Program-made: the position numbers and the translations under genes
Part shown: positions 46,300 through 48,228 of the stretch, one piece after another
How positions within the stretch are numbered: the first letter of the stretch is position 1
Layout: each line of letters begins with the position of its first letter
DNA from: Gnetum montanum
Taxonomy: Eukaryota > Streptophyta > Gnetopsida > Gnetales > Gnetaceae
Assembly: GCA_015680685.1 (NCBI GenBank)
Contig: MNCI01021399.1
Coordinates: forward strand, 1,883,522-1,931,749
Direction: 5' to 3'
Length of the DNA stretch: 48,228 nt
The notes under the pieces: model-generated
What the model was told of the DNA's origin: nothing
The model's database searches: none
Seen by the model: only the letters and a program-made list of their open reading frames with translations

Positions 46300-46746
46300 G
46301 ACCTCCAGCCATTGATGCCTCAGATTAAATTTTCTTTTCTAATTCTTCTTTCACATAGGTGCTCTACAATGATGGTGTATGCAATCTTCAAGCACTTGTG
46401 AAAGGGACTAGAACTAAAATCTTGCTGTGATTCATGGTGCCTTTGTTCTTCCATCAAGAACAAACTTATAGGCCATGGGATTAGTTACCATAAGAGACCC
46501 AATGCCTATGTGTAAAAAACACATTACCAGATATTGAGACCACATTGATGTGTTAACCAACTCATAAAAATGCATTAGTGGGTATGGTGGCCACTTTCAT
46601 GCATTAATTAACCCATAAAACATGTTAGTGGGCATGGTGGCCACTTTCATGTATTAAATAACCCATAAAACATGTTAGTGGGCATGGTGGCCACTTTCAT
46701 GCATTAACTAATGTATAAAGCGTGTTAGTGGGTAATACATGCTACA
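46300..46746 (-). repeat. Ty1/copia LTR, left border undetermined
   Basis: On the minus strand it starts TGTAGCATGTATTACC right after a copia-type PPT. It contains a 50-bp tandem repeat near its start. The other end could not be placed; 46300 is a nominal limit. Confidence 0.5.
46575..46745. repeat. 50-bp tandem repeat in the copia LTR
   Basis: TTAGTGGG recurs at 46575, 46625, 46675 and 46725. Three full units carry ATGGTGGCCACTTTCATG and the fourth is partial. Confidence 0.95.
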
Positions 46747-46759
46747 ATCTCCCACTTGG
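46747..46759 (-). promoter_or_regulatory. Polypurine tract of the copia element
   Basis: The minus strand reads CCAAGTGGGAGAT just before the LTR, the usual copia AAGTGGGAGAT motif. Confidence 0.7.
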
Positions 46760-47035
46760 TCTCCATATTTAATCAAGTCTAAAGTTCAAAAAATAAGTGC
46801 ATGAATCATGACAATAGTTTCTCTTAAGGTGAGTATTATCTTCCATGTATTAAAATGCATTATCTCTCAAACATAATTCCTTATACGGTAACTTAACTTT
46901 ATGAATAAACCCAATGTTTATTCTAGGTCCTTCCATATGTGTATTTTCTCTAATAAATATATGCGCAAACTATATGAGAAAATAACACAAGTGAATAAGA
47001 GTTTCATTAAGATTGTAAGTTGTATGTACAATGAA

Positions 47036-48228
47036 TTACATTATGGAACCAAGTCCATTCAATCTACATGACTTCGATGGCATTCCTTTTGTCAACGGAT
47101 CAACTATCATTAATTCAATGCTTATATGCACAATGACCACTTTGTTTTCCTTAATGCGTTCCCTTATGGCTAAGTACTTGATGTTGATGCGTTTACTTTG
47201 ACTACCACTCTTATTATTCTTAGCCATAAAGACACCAGCTAAATTATCACAAAACATTCTTCATGACCTAGATATAGAATCCACAATTCTAAGCCTTGAT
47301 ATGAAACTCTTTAGCCATACACCATGTGAAGTAGCCTCAAAACAAGAAATGAACTTTGCCTCCATGGTGGAAGTAGCAATCAAAGTTTGCTTTCCACTCC
47401 TCTAGGATATAGCTCCTCCTGCTATCATAAAAACGTAACTAGATGTTGATTTCTGCGAATCAACATAGCTAGCAAAGTCTGAGTTGTTGTAGCCAGTCAC
47501 CTCCAAGGAGTTAGTTCATTTATACATAAGCATGTAGTCTTTTGTACCTTGAAGGTACCTCATCACTTTTGTTGTAGTCCTCCAGTGATCAATACCTAGA
47601 TTACTTTGATATTTGCCCAACATTTCCATAGCAAATGCAATGTTAGGTCTTATGTAGACCTAAGCATACATAAGGCTTCCAACAGCTGAAGCATATGGAA
47701 TGTTGCTCATCTAACTTTTCTCTAAATCATTCCTAGGGCACTGGTTCAAATTGAACCTATCACCCTTCATAATGGGTGCTATACTTGGTGAACAATCTTT
47801 TATCCAAAAACTCTCTAAAACTTTATTAATATAGGTTTCCTGCTATAGTCCCAGAATACATATAGATCTGTCCCTATGGATCTATATGCTAATGACATAA
47901 GATGCCTCATCCATATCCTTCATGTTGAAATTATTAGAGAGAAAATGTTTCACCTCGTATAGAATTCCACTATTATTGGTTGCAATAAGGATATCATCCA
48001 CATATAGGACAAGGAAACAGATTTTGCTTCCACTGACCTTTTGGTATATACATTGATTCATGATGTTTTCTTCAAAACCAAATGAAGTGATTATATCATG
48101 GAATTTTAAGTACCATTGATGAGAGGCTTGTTTCAATCCATATATGGATTTCTTAAGCTTGCATACCAATTGCTCACCATCACTAGAGGAAAATCCTTGA
48201 GGTTGTTTCATATAAACCTCTTCCTCTA
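47036..48228 (-). pseudogene. Ty1/copia pol: RT and RNase H, partial
   Basis: It runs off the right edge of the window. RT blocks from 48211: EQLVCKLKKSIYGLKQASHQ, CFLVLYVDDILIATNN (intact YVDD) and FNMKDMDEASYV. After a break come GSLMYA, RPNIAFAMEMLGKYQSN, HWRTTTKVMRYLQGTKDYML and GYNNSDFASYVDSQKSTSSY. RNase H ends with MFCDNLAGVFMAKNNKSGSQ, KYLAIRERIKENKV, HISIELMIVDPLTKGMPSK. These are the standard Ty1/copia blocks in order. Stops are scattered, for example where LKQ..HQWY..KF is followed by shifts. The neighbouring 46760-47035 is a 3' untranslated region leading to the PPT. Confidence 0.9.

Overview
This is a plant nuclear window, almost certainly from a large repeat-rich genome such as a gymnosperm. 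There are no operons, no dense genes and no tRNA or rRNA that I can see. Nearly all recognisable coding sequence is decayed retrotransposon, and the reading frames are broken mostly by stops that look like C-to-T or G-to-A changes. The organism call is inference from this repeat content and from one plant-specific gene family (NO VEIN-like).

Layout. 1-310: the 3' end of an Athila-like LTR (+). 311-1318: an unidentified minus-strand coding relic. 1319-5861: a minus-strand Ty3/gypsy (Athila-like) element that keeps gag, protease, RT/RNase H and part of integrase. 5862-15478: a plus-strand Athila-like element ('element 1') inserted into the gag of the previous one. It has a 5' LTR, tRNA-Asp-type PBS, gag, pol, a long spacer, an LTR-like internal promoter, a putative intron, an env-position third ORF, a PPT and a truncated 3' LTR. 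15479-17247: two direct repeats flanking a possible ASR-like exon. 17248-25652: AT-rich sequence with a LINE ORF1 relic and little else. 25658-30059: an internally deleted minus-strand Ty3/gypsy element bounded by a perfect ACTAT target duplication.

30487-35525: the one clear host gene, a NO VEIN-like (GHKL ATPase) pseudogene on the plus strand. A 5'-truncated L1-type LINE with a perfect 15-bp target duplication interrupts it, as does a solo LTR of the same family as the element just upstream. 37165-43330: a second plus-strand Athila-like copy ('element 2'), 5' truncated, with the same spacer / internal TATA / intron / third-ORF layout as element 1. 45484-48228: a LINE RT fragment and the 3' half of a minus-strand Ty1/copia element.

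The most interesting signal is the third-ORF cassette of elements 1 and 2. Two strongly diverged copies both keep a TATA-containing promoter (in element 1 a clear relative of the LTR U3), an ATG-free leader of about 120-150 nt and a GT-AG intron whose acceptor abuts the ATG. This points to a dedicated internal transcription unit. The second is the NO VEIN-like pseudogene, whose exon phases can still be followed across two insertions.
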